Origin: Streptomyces sp. NBC_00683
Lineage (GTDB): Bacteria > Actinomycetota > Actinomycetes > Streptomycetales > Streptomycetaceae
Reading direction: 5' to 3'
Assembly (NCBI RefSeq): GCF_036226745.1
Contig: NZ_CP109013.1
Span: forward strand, 3,348,001-3,412,000
DNA length: 64,000 nucleotides
The notes beneath the pieces were generated by a model. The model was not told the DNA's origin and ran no database searches. It saw only the letters and a program-made list of their open reading frames with translations. Position numbers and translations under genes: made by a program. How positions within the stretch are numbered: the first letter of the stretch is position 1; every line of letters begins with the position of its first letter. Shown here piece after piece: positions 63,983-64,000 of the stretch.

Positions 63983-64000
63983 TTTCATGGTGGTCGTGCG

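Overview
The window is a stretch of chromosome from a Streptomyces species. It is very GC-rich and uses the third-position G/C bias typical of the genus. Many genes start with GTG, and several promoters look leaderless. I recognise sigQ-afsQ1-afsQ2, accA2, pccB/pccE, cya, hutH and a complete nucleoside-salvage block in the order I remember from the corresponding core region of S. coelicolor. I saw no tRNA or rRNA gene, CRISPR array, prophage or insertion sequence.

Layout, left to right. 1-7.4 kb: a cut-off secreted ricin-type lectin; a membrane-tethered sigma factor fused to an outward-facing beta-helix domain; a YrdB-like membrane protein; NADP-type glutamate dehydrogenase (minus); a large membrane protein; and an RDD membrane protein with a TTA codon. 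7.4-12 kb: a MacB/FtsX-type ABC exporter, an L,D-transpeptidase lipoprotein, an acidic hypothetical protein and a small LAxTG sortase substrate. 12-18.4 kb (minus): histidine ammonia-lyase, a GAF-GGDEF diguanylate cyclase, an enoyl-CoA hydratase, an intergenic repeat island, adenylate cyclase and biotin ligase. 18.6-24.6 kb: acyl-CoA carboxylase genes (pccB, pccE, accA2) with a 42-aa membrane peptide, Maf and a TetR regulator. Biotin ligase and the biotinylated AccA2 subunit thus sit side by side.

24.7-57.8 kb is dominated by nucleoside catabolism and uptake: a DeoR regulator, an LpdA-like quinone reductase, purine nucleoside phosphorylase, a phosphohexo/pentomutase, deoxyribose-phosphate aldolase with two aldehyde dehydrogenases, uridine kinase, adenosine deaminase, thymidine phosphorylase, cytidine deaminase, a BMP-type ABC transporter (lipoprotein, ATPase, two permeases) and an M20 amidohydrolase. 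Six promoters in this block carry the palindrome CTACGCGCGTAG or a close variant, which indicates one local regulon: nucleosides are imported, deaminated and phosphorolysed, and the (deoxy)ribose-phosphate is fed to central metabolism. Embedded in the block are the sigQ/afsQ1/afsQ2/lipoprotein signalling locus with a perfect AfsQ1-type box, a VanZ and a PspC protein, a LysR-MFS divergent pair with a palindromic operator, a second L,D-transpeptidase, and an ECF sigma factor with a SnoaL-like tail.

57.8-64 kb looks more accessory: an HTH/zinc-ribbon protein, a 0.7-kb region with no convincing gene, a short operon of unknown exported proteins (secreted protein, large lipoprotein, 59-aa membrane peptide), a MOSC protein and a hypothetical protein.

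Start sites were chosen by reading ribosome-binding sites and family conservation from memory. No similarity search was run, so family names rest on motif recognition.
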